Shown piece by piece: positions 24,684 to 33,574 of a DNA stretch of 44,233 nucleotides. The position numbers and the translations under genes are program-made. Below the pieces are notes generated by a model. It saw nothing but the letters and a program-made list of their open reading frames with translations. It was not told the DNA's origin and did no database searches. This DNA comes from Peribacillus muralis (GTDB taxonomy: Bacteria; Bacillota; Bacilli; Bacillales; DSM-1321): positions 577 to 44,809 of the forward strand of contig NZ_LMBV01000002.1 of the NCBI RefSeq assembly GCF_001439925.1, read 5' to 3'. Position 1 is the stretch's first letter. Each line of letters starts with the position of its first letter.

Positions 24684-24840
24684 TTACTCGTCAGTTTGTG
24701 CTTTGCATTGAATTTAAAGCGGGGTTCCGTATAATTTACCCTTTTCACACGCATTTGGGGCCCGTTTCTGGTGTATTTCTTGCGTTACTCACGTTTTTGG
24801 CCCGGGTTCCCCGTATAATCACTGCTTTCTTTCACCATTT

Positions 24841-24957
24841 CGGAGCTTTACTCGCGAATTTAGCCACTTTATTCGTGAGTTTGGCAGTTTTATTCGTGAA
24901 TTTCGTGCTTTTATTCGTGAAATTAGCGCATTTACTCGCGAGTTTGGGCTTTGCTAC
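24841..24957 (-). repeat. Tandem array, 21-bp unit (array 2, inverted)
   Basis: On the plus strand the core TCGTGA/TCGCGA recurs at 24852, 24873, 24894, 24915 and 24936, exactly 21 bases apart. The unit is the reverse complement of the arrays at both window ends, e.g. TTTTATTCGTGAATTTCGTGC. Confidence 0.9.
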
Positions 24958-24999
24958 GCAGAGTGGCGTGCAACTAAACGTCCAAAGTACAATTCCTCC

Positions 25000-25130
25000 A
25001 AAACTGAGGGCAATAAGGATGCCGTCTTCGTATTCACCCAAAGTGTAATGTAACGGACCGTGCGAGACTCCTGCGGGAAATGCGAGTGCCCGCAGTGCAA
25101 TGAAGCGATTGAATTTGAAAATACCAAAAC
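25000..25130 (+). repeat. Dispersed GC-rich element, copy D (internally deleted)
   Basis: Head AAAACTGAGGGCAATAAGG, core GTGCGAGACTCCTGCGGGAAA, then a jump from CCCGCAG to TGCAATGAAGCG, so the AGGAGTC arm and the ACGGACCGCC block are missing. Confidence 0.8.
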
Positions 25131-25330
25131 TGTTGGAAATTAGAGATAGTTTGTTCGGATGAAGCAGAAAGGAACTGTCGGTCAAATTCTTACTAATTTT
25201 CTCCCTAGTTTTAAAAAAAGTGTCTATTCCATAGGGTGCATTTCCAAACCCAAAAGAAAACTTTCACCGAAAAACACTTTCTAGGCTATTTCCTTCTATC
25301 CCTTTCTGGATTTGCACTTTATTTTCCGAT

Positions 25331-25364
25331 GCAAGTTGAAACTTGCTTGAAGAATATTTATACT
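25331..25364 (+). promoter_or_regulatory. ywiB-argS promoter with inverted repeat over -35
   Basis: TTGAAA (25336-25341) and TATACT (25359-25364) with a 17-base spacer form a good sigma-A promoter. GCAAGTT-GA-AACTTGC (25331-25346) is a perfect 7-bp inverted repeat centred on the -35 box and could be an operator. Confidence 0.65.
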
Positions 25365-25402
25365 TATGAAGTTAAGGACGACGTGATGAAGGAAGTGTAG
25401 AG

Positions 25403-25843
25403 TTGACTCTTCATGATATAGATAAGCAAGCCATTAAAGTGACGTTGCAGACAAAAATCAAGCATGGCCCTGAAACGGAAACGTATGAAGTGGTCACATT
25501 TGGTACAAAAATGTACAAGGGTTCCGATTTGTATTTGCAATATAAAGAGGAAAATGAAGTGGGTCAAACGCAAACGACGATTAAGCATAAAATGGATGAA
25601 ACGATCCTGCTCAGAAATGGTGCCGTTAAAATGAGGCAGCTCTTTCGCTTACAGGAAGCGACAAATGGACATTATGAAAGTATATATGGCAGGTTAGGAT
25701 TACGGACAACCACGAGAAAAATCGATCATCAATGGGATGAGCAGGCCAAACAAGGTAAACTTGTCCTTAATTATACGTTACATATGCAGGGAAGCGAACC
25801 CGGTCAATATGAAATGACGATCGCCTACAAGGAGGAAGCATAA
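25403..25843 (+). CDS. ywiB: YwiB family protein (DUF1934)
   Basis: A 146-residue calycin-like beta-barrel protein of the DUF1934 family, preceding argS as in B. subtilis. Conserved features include the YLQYKEEN segment, ILLRNGAVKMRQLFRL (about 69-84) and the terminal YEMTIAYKE. It starts at a TTG with AAGGAAGTG in front; no ATG is available near the family start. The stop is 3 bases before argS, so translation of the two is likely coupled. Function unknown. Confidence 0.87.
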   Translation: MTLHDIDKQAIKVTLQTKIKHGPETETYEVVTFGTKMYKGSDLYLQYKEENEVGQTQTTIKHKMDETILLRNGAVKMRQLFRLQEATNGHYESIYGRLGLRTTTRKIDHQWDEQAKQGKLVLNYTLHMQGSEPGQYEMTIAYKEEA

Positions 25844-25846
25844 CAC

Positions 25847-27517
25847 ATGAACATAGTTAATGAGGTACAGGAAAAACTGAAAGAAGAGATTAAGGCTGCG
25901 GTCATCAAGGCCGGCTTAGCAACGGAGGAGCAGATTCCAAATGTTGTTTTGGAACTGCCAAGAGATAAGACGCACGGAGATTACTCGACGAATATGGCGA
26001 TGCAATTAACGAAGATTGCAAAGAAAGCGCCAAAAATGATTGCTGAAGCAATTATCGAAAACTTTGATAACTCAAAAGCATCGATCGAAAAAATTGAAAT
26101 TGCAGGACCAGGCTTCATAAATTTCTACATGAATAATTCCTATTTGACGGAATTGATTCCTACCATTTTGAAAGCCGACGAAACATATGGGGAAAGCGAT
26201 TTTGGAAAAGGTGAAAAAATCCAAGTGGAATTCGTTTCCGCAAACCCGACAGGCGACCTTCACCTTGGTCATGCCCGCGGTGCAGCGGTAGGGGATACGT
26301 TATGCAATGTCCTATCCAAAGCAGGCTATGATGTTTCACGTGAATATTATATCAATGATGCTGGTAACCAAATCAATAATTTGGCCATTTCCATCGAAGC
26401 ACGCTATTTCCAAGCGCTAGGTCTTGAAAAGGAAATGCCGGAGGGCGGTTATCACGGTGAAGATATTAAAGGCTTTGGTAAAAAGCTTGCCGAAGAATAT
26501 GGCGATAAATATGTAAATGCTGATGAAAAAGAGCGTTTTGATTTCTTCCGTGAATACGGCTTGAAATGTGAAATGGAAAAACTGAAAACGGACTTGGGCA
26601 AATTCCGTGTCGGATTCGATGTATGGTACTCCGAAACTTCCCTTTATCAAGATGGCAAAATCGATGAAGCTCTGAACGTTTTAAGGGAACGGGGACATAT
26701 CTACGAGCAAGATGGGGCAACTTGGTTCCGTTCAACCGAATTGGGTGATGATAAAGACCGCGTACTCATTAAACAAGACGGTTCATACACCTATTTGACA
26801 CCGGATATTGCGTACCATCGCAATAAATTGGAGCGCGGCTTCGAAACATTGATCAACATCTGGGGTGCTGACCACCACGGTTATATCCCTCGTATGAAAG
26901 CGGCAATCGAAGCATTAGGTTACAAACGCGAGCAGCTTGAGGTGGAAATCATCCAGCTGGTACATCTGTTCAAAGATGGCGAGAAGATGAAAATGAGCAA
27001 GCGGACGGGCAAAGCGGTCACGATGCGTGATCTTATTGATGAAGTGGGCCTTGATGCGACTCGTTATTTCTTTGCGATGAGAAGCGCGGATACGCACATG
27101 GACTTCGATTTGGACCTTGCCGTATCGCAATCCAATGATAACCCGGTTTACTATGCACAGTATGCACATGCCAGGATATCGAGTATTTTGCGCCAAGGTG
27201 TGGAGCAAGGGGTCAGCTTTGAAGGAATCACTGATTTCTCTGCCCTTTCCACTGAAAAAGAAGTCGAGCTGTTGAAGAAATTAGGCGAGTTCCCGCAGGC
27301 GATTGCCGAAGCAGCCGAAAAACGGATGCCTCACCGCATGACGAACTATATTTACGACCTAGCTTCTACATTCCATAGCTTCTACAATGCAGATAAGGTT
27401 CTGGATGTGGAGAAGATGGAAAGAAGTCAGGCACGCCTTGGACTGGTTAAATCCGTCCAAATCACTTTAAGGAACGCTTTGGAAATAATCGGCGTTTCTG
27501 CCCCGGAAAAAATGTAA
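25847..27517 (+). CDS. argS: Arginyl-tRNA synthetase
   Basis: A 556-residue class I aminoacyl-tRNA synthetase charging tRNA-Arg. It has the N-terminal ArgRS-specific domain (1-100), the HIGH motif as HLGHARG (139-145), KMSKR at about 382-386, and the C-terminal alpha-helical DALR anticodon domain with [18 protein letters not shown] sits in the end of ywiB. It ends at a strong terminator. Confidence 0.97.
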   Translation: MNIVNEVQEKLKEEIKAAVIKAGLATEEQIPNVVLELPRDKTHGDYSTNMAMQLTKIAKKAPKMIAEAIIENFDNSKASIEKIEIAGPGFINFYMNNSYLTELIPTILKADETYGESDFGKGEKIQVEFVSANPTGDLHLGHARGAAVGDTLCNVLSKAGYDVSREYYINDAGNQINNLAISIEARYFQALGLEKEMPEGGYHGEDIKGFGKKLAEEYGDKYVNADEKERFDFFREYGLKCEMEKLKTDLGKFRVGFDVWYSETSLYQDGKIDEALNVLRERGHIYEQDGATWFRSTELGDDKDRVLIKQDGSYTYLTPDIAYHRNKLERGFETLINIWGADHHGYIPRMKAAIEALGYKREQLEVEIIQLVHLFKDGEKMKMSKRTGKAVTMRDLIDEVGLDATRYFFAMRSADTHMDFDLDLAVSQSNDNPVYYAQYAHARISSILRQGVEQGVSFEGITDFSALSTEKEVELLKKLGEFPQAIAEAAEKRMPHRMTNYIYDLASTFHSFYNADKVLDVEKMERSQARLGLVKSVQITLRNALEIIGVSAPEKM

Positions 27518-27523
27518 TCGGCT

Positions 27524-27561
27524 AAAGCGACTGTTTCTAAAGAAACAGTCGCTTTTTTTTT
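27524..27561 (+). terminator. Terminator of ywiB-argS
   Basis: AAAGCGACTGTTTC-TAAA-GAAACAGTCGCTTT with nine or more T, between convergent argS and uvsE. Confidence 0.95.
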
Positions 27562-27568
27562 CAGCCTA

Positions 27569-28522
27569 TCAGCATTGAATGGAACCACCGCTCACCCTTT
27601 TTACTCCACGGACCTTGGATATATCTTCAATCAGCTGCAGCATCGCCCGATCCTTCATCTTGGCTTCAATCATGAAATCGACGTCCTGTCCAATGTCCCT
27701 AAGTGCTTTGAATAGGGGCATGATGAATTCCAAATCGATATAATCAGCATGCGAGCGAAATGCACCGGGTGATTTGGGGGAAGAAATATGGATCTTTGGA
27801 ACCGCTCCTGCATGGCTCCATGTAGTGATGACCTCGGTGAGCAGCTCGTTAAGAGGCTCATCTGAGAGGTTGGCAAGATGGTGGTGGTAATCGAAGACAA
27901 GTGGAATGCCTTCCCGTTTACATACACGGAGGGTTTCTGATGTTGTATAGGTTTTATCGTCATTCTCAAAAGTCATTCTTGCCTTGACGTGCTCCGGGAG
28001 TAGCTTTAGGTTGTCATGGACCCTTACTAAAGCTGACTCTTTATCACCATAGGCCCCGCCGACATGGATATTGATGAAAGAAGAGTCCGCAATCCCCATT
28101 GCATCAAACATGTTATAGTGGAACTCCATATCTTTTACGGCATTTTGTGTAATCCCAGGTTTGGGGCTGGTAAACAGCGTAAACTGGTTGGGATGAAAGC
28201 TCACCCGCATTTTATGTGCGGTAACCCATTCGCCAAGCTGCTTCCATTCCTTTTTGAATGGAGTGACGAAATCCCATTCCACGTCTGGATGCGTAGATAA
28301 AGGAACGATGGAACTGGACATCCGATAGATTTCTATTTGGTGGGCCGTGTTGTATTGAAGCACCCTTAAGGTATTTTCAATGTTCTGCCTCGTCACAGTC
28401 AAAAGCCGATCCATCCCCACTTCCTGTCCCAATTCGCTATATCGCTTGTAAGTAAGTGTCTTCGCTGGGGAGGCCTCCCATAAACAGGTCGCGTTGGATA
28501 CAAAGCCGAATCTTATTTTCAT
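27569..28522 (-). CDS. uvsE: UV damage endonuclease UvsE (UVDE)
   Basis: A 317-residue TIM-barrel endonuclease that nicks 5-prime to UV photoproducts. Family segments are FGFVSNATCLWEASPAKT, the SIVPLSTHPDVEWDF turn, RVSFHPNQFTLF, ENDDKTYT, and LVFDYHHHLAN with metal-binding His and Glu. B. subtilis YwjD/UvsE matters for spore and UV resistance. It lies 23 bases after clsB on the same strand, as in B. subtilis ywjD-ywjE. AAGGAG precedes the ATG. Confidence 0.92.
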   Translation of the reverse strand: MKIRFGFVSNATCLWEASPAKTLTYKRYSELGQEVGMDRLLTVTRQNIENTLRVLQYNTAHQIEIYRMSSSIVPLSTHPDVEWDFVTPFKKEWKQLGEWVTAHKMRVSFHPNQFTLFTSPKPGITQNAVKDMEFHYNMFDAMGIADSSFINIHVGGAYGDKESALVRVHDNLKLLPEHVKARMTFENDDKTYTTSETLRVCKREGIPLVFDYHHHLANLSDEPLNELLTEVITTWSHAGAVPKIHISSPKSPGAFRSHADYIDLEFIMPLFKALRDIGQDVDFMIEAKMKDRAMLQLIEDISKVRGVKRVSGGSIQC

Positions 28523-28545
28523 TTGTATTTTCTCCTTAATCGATG

Positions 28546-29748
28546 TTATAGAAAAGGAGAAAGGATGGAAGCCAGCGATTCTTTCGCTGTACGAACAGCG
28601 TTCATGGAAGAAAGCTTATCCCCGTTCAGCAGCTTCGATTCAGCAACGTCCACCGCTAATTCCTTTTCTGCATCCTCAATAAATGCCCGATCATAAATCA
28701 AACAATTGATTTCCCCATTTAAAAAACAACTGCGTTTATCGAAGTTTGCCGTACCGATATCACAAATTGTATCATCAATCAGTATCACTTTAGAATGGTA
28801 GAACCCTTTCTGAAATTGCATGATGGCAGCTCCTTCTTTTATCAATACCCGGAAATAGGGAAATGAAGCCTCTTTCACAAGTGGATGATCCGAATTTTCG
28901 GGAACGATCACCGTTACGGAAACATTCCTGGAAAGAGCTTCCCTTAACTCGCGGAACAGGGGATTGCTTGGAATGAAGTATGGCGTCCCGATGATGATTT
29001 TTTCTTTAGCTTGCTGAATCATGCCTACCAATGTCTGTTCAAGATCACTTCCATTCGTGAGAACAACCTGATGCATCTGAGTCCCTGGCGTCAGGGTAGG
29101 AAAATATGCAGGCGTCCCCCTAAGATCCTCGTCTGTATCGTGCTGCCAGTCCAAGAGGAAGACTTCCTGCAGGTCCTTTACTCCTTCACCGGTCATCTTC
29201 AAATGGTAATCTCGCCAAGGATTCAATTTGTCTCCTTGATTTATATATTCCTTGCCGATATTAAAGCCGCCAAGATAGCCAATTTTCCCATCAATCACCG
29301 TGATTTTTCGATGATTCCTTTTTTGGATCGTATAGAAAAGGAAGGGGAGTTTCGGTTTATAGCTGAAAGAAAAATGAACGCCGCTTTCCTTTAGCTGCCC
29401 AATGGCTGTTCGGGATATTTTTTTTCCTCCAACCCAATCGACTAAAAGGCGTACCTCCACACCCGTTTCCGCTTTCGTTTGCAGCAGCTTCAAAAAGTCC
29501 CTGCTGAATTGATCGTTTTTTACAATATAAAAAAGGATATGGACAGAATCCTGTGCTTGATTGATTTCTTCCATTAAATCGTCAAACAGGATTTTACCTG
29601 AGGTGAACACGGTCATGTCGCTGTTTCGAGGCGGATATTTCACGTTGGTTGCCTGCTTCATATAACGCTTATGCCCCAGCTTAAAATCAATTAAGCACCA
29701 AGTGAAGATCAATAAAAAAATGGAAGCAAGCGTCGTGATTATCTTCAA
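28546..29748 (-). CDS. clsB: Minor cardiolipin synthase ClsB (YwjE)
   Basis: A 400-residue membrane-associated phospholipase D-family enzyme that joins two phosphatidylglycerols to cardiolipin. Both HKD motifs are complete: NHRKITVID (His146, Lys148, Asp153) and YHSKVILID (His318, Lys320, Asp325). One N-terminal transmembrane helix (about 3-20). It starts at a TTG behind AGGGGGG. It is the first gene of the minus-strand pair with uvsE and is divergent from fadF. Confidence 0.9.
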   Translation of the reverse strand: MKIITTLASIFLLIFTWCLIDFKLGHKRYMKQATNVKYPPRNSDMTVFTSGKILFDDLMEEINQAQDSVHILFYIVKNDQFSRDFLKLLQTKAETGVEVRLLVDWVGGKKISRTAIGQLKESGVHFSFSYKPKLPFLFYTIQKRNHRKITVIDGKIGYLGGFNIGKEYINQGDKLNPWRDYHLKMTGEGVKDLQEVFLLDWQHDTDEDLRGTPAYFPTLTPGTQMHQVVLTNGSDLEQTLVGMIQQAKEKIIIGTPYFIPSNPLFRELREALSRNVSVTVIVPENSDHPLVKEASFPYFRVLIKEGAAIMQFQKGFYHSKVILIDDTICDIGTANFDKRSCFLNGEINCLIYDRAFIEDAEKELAVDVAESKLLNGDKLSSMNAVRTAKESLASILSPFL

Positions 29749-29917
29749 AAAAATCCCCCCTATATGATTTCAGTTTAGTTTGACTCAAATTACCTGTAAG
29801 TAACCATAGAATGGAGAGAAGGGGACAGTATTTTTACGATATAGAAGGTAAAACATGAAGAATTGTCGAACTATTTAAAAAGGTGTTGGAAATCACATAT
29901 TTTTATAAAGAAAAAAG

Positions 29918-29945
29918 TTGACTGAATGCTCATTCATTATATAAT
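29918..29945 (+). promoter_or_regulatory. fadF promoter with FadR box
   Basis: TTGACT (29918-29923) and TATAAT (29940-29945), spacer 16, form a near-ideal sigma-A promoter. TTGACTGAATGCTCATTCAT (29918-29937) agrees with the Bacillus FadR box ATGAATGANTANTCATTCAT at 15 of its 17 or 18 defined positions and contains TGAATG-CT-CATTCA. It covers the -35 and most of the spacer, so FadR binding would exclude polymerase until long-chain acyl-CoA releases it. FadR itself is not in the window. Confidence 0.8.
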
Positions 29946-30041
29946 GGAGATAATCAAATTTCAGAAAAATGCCAAATTTTCTATTTTATTAAAAGAGCTA
30001 CCTGGCATTTTACAATTTTACTTAAGAGGGGGAAGGACTGC

Positions 30042-32177
30042 ATGGAAATGAATGGCTTACTGTGGATCAACTTGATTGCGTTTCTACTTGTAACCGCTTA
30101 CGCCGCCGGTTTATTTATCTATTTGATAAAAACTCGTTTAGCATATATAAAACTTGGCAAAAAAGTGGAATTCGACAACCGTGTGAAAGATCGTCTAGTG
30201 AATATAGGGGTTTATGTGTTTGGACAGAAGAAGCTCTTTAAAGATAAAAAGAGCGGAATCATCCATGCGATGTTATTTTATGGTTTCATCTTAGTGCAAT
30301 TTGGTGCACTCGACTTTTTTATAAAAGGTTTAAAGCCAGGATGGCATTTGCCGTTAGGACCTCTTTATCCTGCCTTTACCTTTTTCCAGGAAATCGTGAC
30401 GCTGACTGTTCTTGTAGCAATCCTTTGGGCTGGTTACCGCCGTTATGTCGAAAAGCTTGTCCGCTTGAAAAGGGATTTCAAAGCGGGATTGGTTGTTATT
30501 TTCATTACCGGCATCATGATTACCGTGCTGCTTGGGAATGGAATGGGGATGATTTGGCATGAACATGCTGCAACCTGGTCAGAGCCAGTCGCATCAAGCA
30601 TAGCCTTCCTCTTCGGCTGGATGGGAACAGCCGCGGCGACCGCCGTGTTTTATGTAGCTTGGTGGATGCACCTTTTGATTATCTTATCGTTCCTTGTTTA
30701 CATCCCGCAATCGAAGCATGCTCACTTGATTGCCGGTCCGATCAATGTATTCTTGCATCGCCTGGACAATCCGGGTAAATTGAAGCCCGTTGATTTGGAA
30801 GAAGAGATCCTGGACAAAGAAGGGAACCAATATTATGGTGCCAAGTATATCGAGGACTTGACGCAGTACCAAATGGTCGACCTTTATGCCTGTGTGGAAT
30901 GCGGGCGCTGTACGAATATGTGTCCGGCAACCGGGACCGGTAAAATGCTGTCACCGATGGATATCATCATCAAGATGCGTGACCACTTAACCAATACGGG
31001 AGCTGCCGTTACAACGAAGCAGCCATGGGTACCCTCCTTTGTGTTCGGCAATACGAATGGAAATAAGATCGCTCTGGCCAGTGGTGGGCAGGGAGGACAG
31101 GAATCGGCTGCAGCAACTGAAAGCTACAGCCCGAGCCTGATTGGCGAGGTCATTACGGAAGAAGAACTATGGGCATGCACCACTTGCCGTAATTGTGAAG
31201 ATCAATGCCCGGTAATGAATGAACATGTCGACAAGATCATTGATATGCGACGCTACCTAGTGTTGACTGAAGGCAGGCTTGATGCTGATGCTCAACGGGC
31301 AATGACCAATATCGAGCGACAAGGTAACCCTTGGGGGCTGAACCGTAAAGAGAGGGAAGATTGGAGAAACGTGAGGGAGGATGTCAGCGTTCCTACCGTG
31401 AAGGAATTACAAAAGGCAGACGAAGAATTCGAATATTTATTCTGGGTAGGATCAATGGGATCTTACGATAACAGAAGCCAGAAGATCGCCCTTTCCTTTG
31501 CCAAGTTAATGAATGAAGCCGGCGTCAAATTCGCAATTCTGGGAAATAAAGAGAAAAACTCAGGAGATACTCCTCGTCGATTGGGGAATGAGTTTGTTTT
31601 TCAGGAGCTTGCAATGAAAAACATCGAAGAGTTCCAGAAGAATGAAATCAAGAAAATCGTAACGATCGATCCGCATGCATATAATATCTTTAAAAATGAA
31701 TATCCTGATTTTGGCTTGGAAGCTGAAGTTTACCACCATACTGAACTTCTGGCAAAGCTTGTTAGCGAAGGCCGGCTGGTGCCTCAGTATCCGGTTAATG
31801 AAACGATTACATTCCATGATTCCTGCTACTTGGGAAGGTACAATGAGGTATATAGCCCGCCGCGTGAAATCTTGCAATCGATTGCTGGCGTGAAACTGGT
31901 TGAGATGGAGCGCAACCGTGAAAAGGGCATGTGCTGTGGTGCCGGAGGCGGTTTGATGTGGATGGAAGAGGAAACAGGAAACCGCATTAACGTGGCGCGT
32001 ACCGAACAAGCACTTGCCGTCAGCCCAACAGTCATTAGTTCGGGATGTCCTTATTGCCTGACGATGCTATCTGATGGGACGAAAGCAAAAGAAGTCGAGG
32101 AAAACGTTAAAACGTACGATGTAGCTGAACTTCTCGAAAAAGCGGTCATTGGTGAAAATAAAACGATGGCATCTTAA
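30042..32177 (+). CDS. fadF: Iron-sulfur electron-transfer reductase FadF
   Basis: A 711-residue membrane protein. The N-terminal 220 residues hold about five hydrophobic helices (NarI-like). Two 4Fe-4S ferredoxin motifs follow, CVECGRCTNMCP (284-295) and CTTCRNCEDQCP (379-390). The C-terminal half carries heterodisulfide-reductase-type CCG domains (CYLGRYNEVYSPP, CCGAGGGLMWME, SGCPYC). In B. subtilis FadF belongs to the FadR regulon and is thought to pass electrons from acyl-CoA dehydrogenase/ETF to quinone. The start ATG follows AGGGGGAAGG. A terminator separates it from the thiolase operon. Confidence 0.92.
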   Translation: MEMNGLLWINLIAFLLVTAYAAGLFIYLIKTRLAYIKLGKKVEFDNRVKDRLVNIGVYVFGQKKLFKDKKSGIIHAMLFYGFILVQFGALDFFIKGLKPGWHLPLGPLYPAFTFFQEIVTLTVLVAILWAGYRRYVEKLVRLKRDFKAGLVVIFITGIMITVLLGNGMGMIWHEHAATWSEPVASSIAFLFGWMGTAAATAVFYVAWWMHLLIILSFLVYIPQSKHAHLIAGPINVFLHRLDNPGKLKPVDLEEEILDKEGNQYYGAKYIEDLTQYQMVDLYACVECGRCTNMCPATGTGKMLSPMDIIIKMRDHLTNTGAAVTTKQPWVPSFVFGNTNGNKIALASGGQGGQESAAATESYSPSLIGEVITEEELWACTTCRNCEDQCPVMNEHVDKIIDMRRYLVLTEGRLDADAQRAMTNIERQGNPWGLNRKEREDWRNVREDVSVPTVKELQKADEEFEYLFWVGSMGSYDNRSQKIALSFAKLMNEAGVKFAILGNKEKNSGDTPRRLGNEFVFQELAMKNIEEFQKNEIKKIVTIDPHAYNIFKNEYPDFGLEAEVYHHTELLAKLVSEGRLVPQYPVNETITFHDSCYLGRYNEVYSPPREILQSIAGVKLVEMERNREKGMCCGAGGGLMWMEEETGNRINVARTEQALAVSPTVISSGCPYCLTMLSDGTKAKEVEENVKTYDVAELLEKAVIGENKTMAS

Positions 32178-32186
32178 TTTATAATG

Positions 32187-32237
32187 AAATTGCCTGCTTC
32201 TTATACGCTGAGCTTAAGGGAAGCAGGCAATTTTTAT
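32187..32237 (+). terminator. Terminator of fadF
   Basis: AAATTGCCTGCTTC (32187-32200) pairs with GAAGCAGGCAATTT (32220-32233), followed by T and A/T bases. It makes fadF monocistronic, so the genes downstream need their own promoter. Confidence 0.85.
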
Positions 32238-32255
32238 ATTTAAATATTTTAATTA

Positions 32256-32329
32256 TTGTCAAAATTATGTAAGATAATATTAAGCGCTTACAAAACGTTC
32301 GGCCCCATATTGAGCGAGCGTTCAATCAA
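32256..32329 (+). promoter_or_regulatory. Thiolase-operon promoter region with cre-like and FadR-like sites
   Basis: TTGTCA (32256-32261) and TATTAA (32278-32283), spacer 16, are a reasonable sigma-A promoter. ATTAAGCGCTTACA (32279-32292) matches the CcpA cre consensus TGWAANCGNTNWCA at 10 of its 12 fixed positions and overlaps the -10. TTGAGCGA-GCGT-TCAATCAA (32310-32329) is a weak FadR-like palindrome just downstream. Carbon-catabolite and FadR control are inferred. Confidence 0.55.
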
Positions 32330-32353
32330 TATACCTTAAAGGAGGAAATGATG

Positions 32354-33544
32354 ATGGGAAAAACAGTGATAATCAGTGGTGTGAGAACACCTTTTGGGAA
32401 ATTTGGCGGCGGTCTTAGCAGTTTTACGGCATCACAGCTTGGTGGAATGGCTATCAAGGAAGCTCTTGAACGGGCGGGAATCGAGGGCGGCCAGGTGGAT
32501 GAGGTCATCATGGGGAATGTGCTTCAGGCAGGCCAAGGGCAAATCCCTTCACGTCAGGCAGCCCGACATGCCGGAATTCCTTGGGAAGTGAAAACGGAAA
32601 CGATCAATAAAGTGTGCGCATCAGGACTTCGCAGCGTTACATTGGCCGATCAGATCATTCGTTTAGGTGAGGAGGAAATCATTGTTGCTGGCGGAATGGA
32701 GTCGATGAGCAATGCACCTTATATTCTTCCGAAGGCACGGTGGGGCCTAAGGATGGGCGATGCCCAGATGAAGGATACGATGATATCCGATGGACTTAGC
32801 TGCAGTTTCACAGGGGTACATATGGGCACTTACGGGAACAGTACGGCCGAGGATCTTGAACTTACTCGCGAGGAACAAGATAGCTGGGCTTACGAAAGCC
32901 ATCAAAAAGCGCTTAAAGCAATCGATGCAGGCATACTTGCGGAAGAAATCGTTGCCGTACAGGTTCCGGTCAGAAAAGGGGACCCGATTACAATTCAGCA
33001 TGATGAAGGACCAAGAAAAGATACATCTGCGGCGAAGCTGGCCAAATTAGGCCCGGCTTTTAATAACGAGGGAACGATAACGGCAGGAAATGCACCAGGA
33101 GTCAATGATGGGGCCGGTGCTCTCGTATTGATGAGTGAGGAACGTGCCGAGAAAGAAGGGAAAACACCGCTTGCCTATATTTTAGCTCATGCTGAAGTTG
33201 CCGTGGAAGCGAAGGACTTCCCGAAAACGCCCGGTTTGGTCATAAATGAAATCCTGAAGAAGTCAGGCAAATCGGTAGAAGAGATTGATTTATTCGAAGT
33301 GAATGAAGCATTTGCAGCGGTGGCATTGGCCAGCGGCAAGATTGCCAACATCAAGCCGGAAAAAGTGAATGTCAATGGCGGTGCAGTTGCCTTGGGACAC
33401 CCGATCGGGGCAAGCGGAGCCCGCATCATCATCACGCTCATGCATGAACTGAAACGCCGCGGAGGTGGATTGGGCATCGCAGCGATCTGTAGTGGCGGCG
33501 GCCAGGGAGATGCCATTTTAATTGAAGTGCCAAAGCAAGGATAA
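32354..33544 (+). CDS. Acetyl-CoA C-acyltransferase (thiolase)
   Basis: A 396-residue thiolase. The acyl-binding Cys88 is in NKVCASGLRSV, the His motif in GGAVALGHPIGASGARI and the second Cys in CSGGGQGDA, so all catalytic residues are present. Sequence type is close to MmgA/acetyl-CoA acetyltransferases. Three in-frame ATGs lie at 32348, 32351 and 32354; AGGAGG at 32341-32345 spaces best with the third. It is the first gene of an operon with hydroxyacyl-CoA and acyl-CoA dehydrogenases, so it probably cleaves acetoacetyl- or short 3-ketoacyl-CoA. Confidence 0.92.
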   Translation: MGKTVIISGVRTPFGKFGGGLSSFTASQLGGMAIKEALERAGIEGGQVDEVIMGNVLQAGQGQIPSRQAARHAGIPWEVKTETINKVCASGLRSVTLADQIIRLGEEEIIVAGGMESMSNAPYILPKARWGLRMGDAQMKDTMISDGLSCSFTGVHMGTYGNSTAEDLELTREEQDSWAYESHQKALKAIDAGILAEEIVAVQVPVRKGDPITIQHDEGPRKDTSAAKLAKLGPAFNNEGTITAGNAPGVNDGAGALVLMSEERAEKEGKTPLAYILAHAEVAVEAKDFPKTPGLVINEILKKSGKSVEEIDLFEVNEAFAAVALASGKIANIKPEKVNVNGGAVALGHPIGASGARIIITLMHELKRRGGGLGIAAICSGGGQGDAILIEVPKQG

Positions 33545-33574
33545 TAGATTCATAGATAAATGAGGGGGATTTTC

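Larger units (their letters stand above)
24469..25402. other. Repeat island between speB and ywiB
   Basis: Over 900 bases with no credible gene. In order it holds element copy C (24513-24683), decaying 21-bp units up to 24840, array 2 (24841-24957), a short head fragment of the GC-rich element (ACGCAGAGTGG, about 24955-24967), copy D (25000-25130), the right arm only of a CCCTAYAG hairpin (25220-25245), and the ywiB-argS promoter (25331-25364). A hydrophobic open frame crosses the array, see rejected items. Confidence 0.75.

Noticed and set aside
24698..25048. Hydrophobic 116-codon plus-strand frame across array 2
   Set aside because: It has no ribosome binding site and no family resemblance. 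The frame stays open because the repeat period is a multiple of three. It is kept only as a remark in the array finding.
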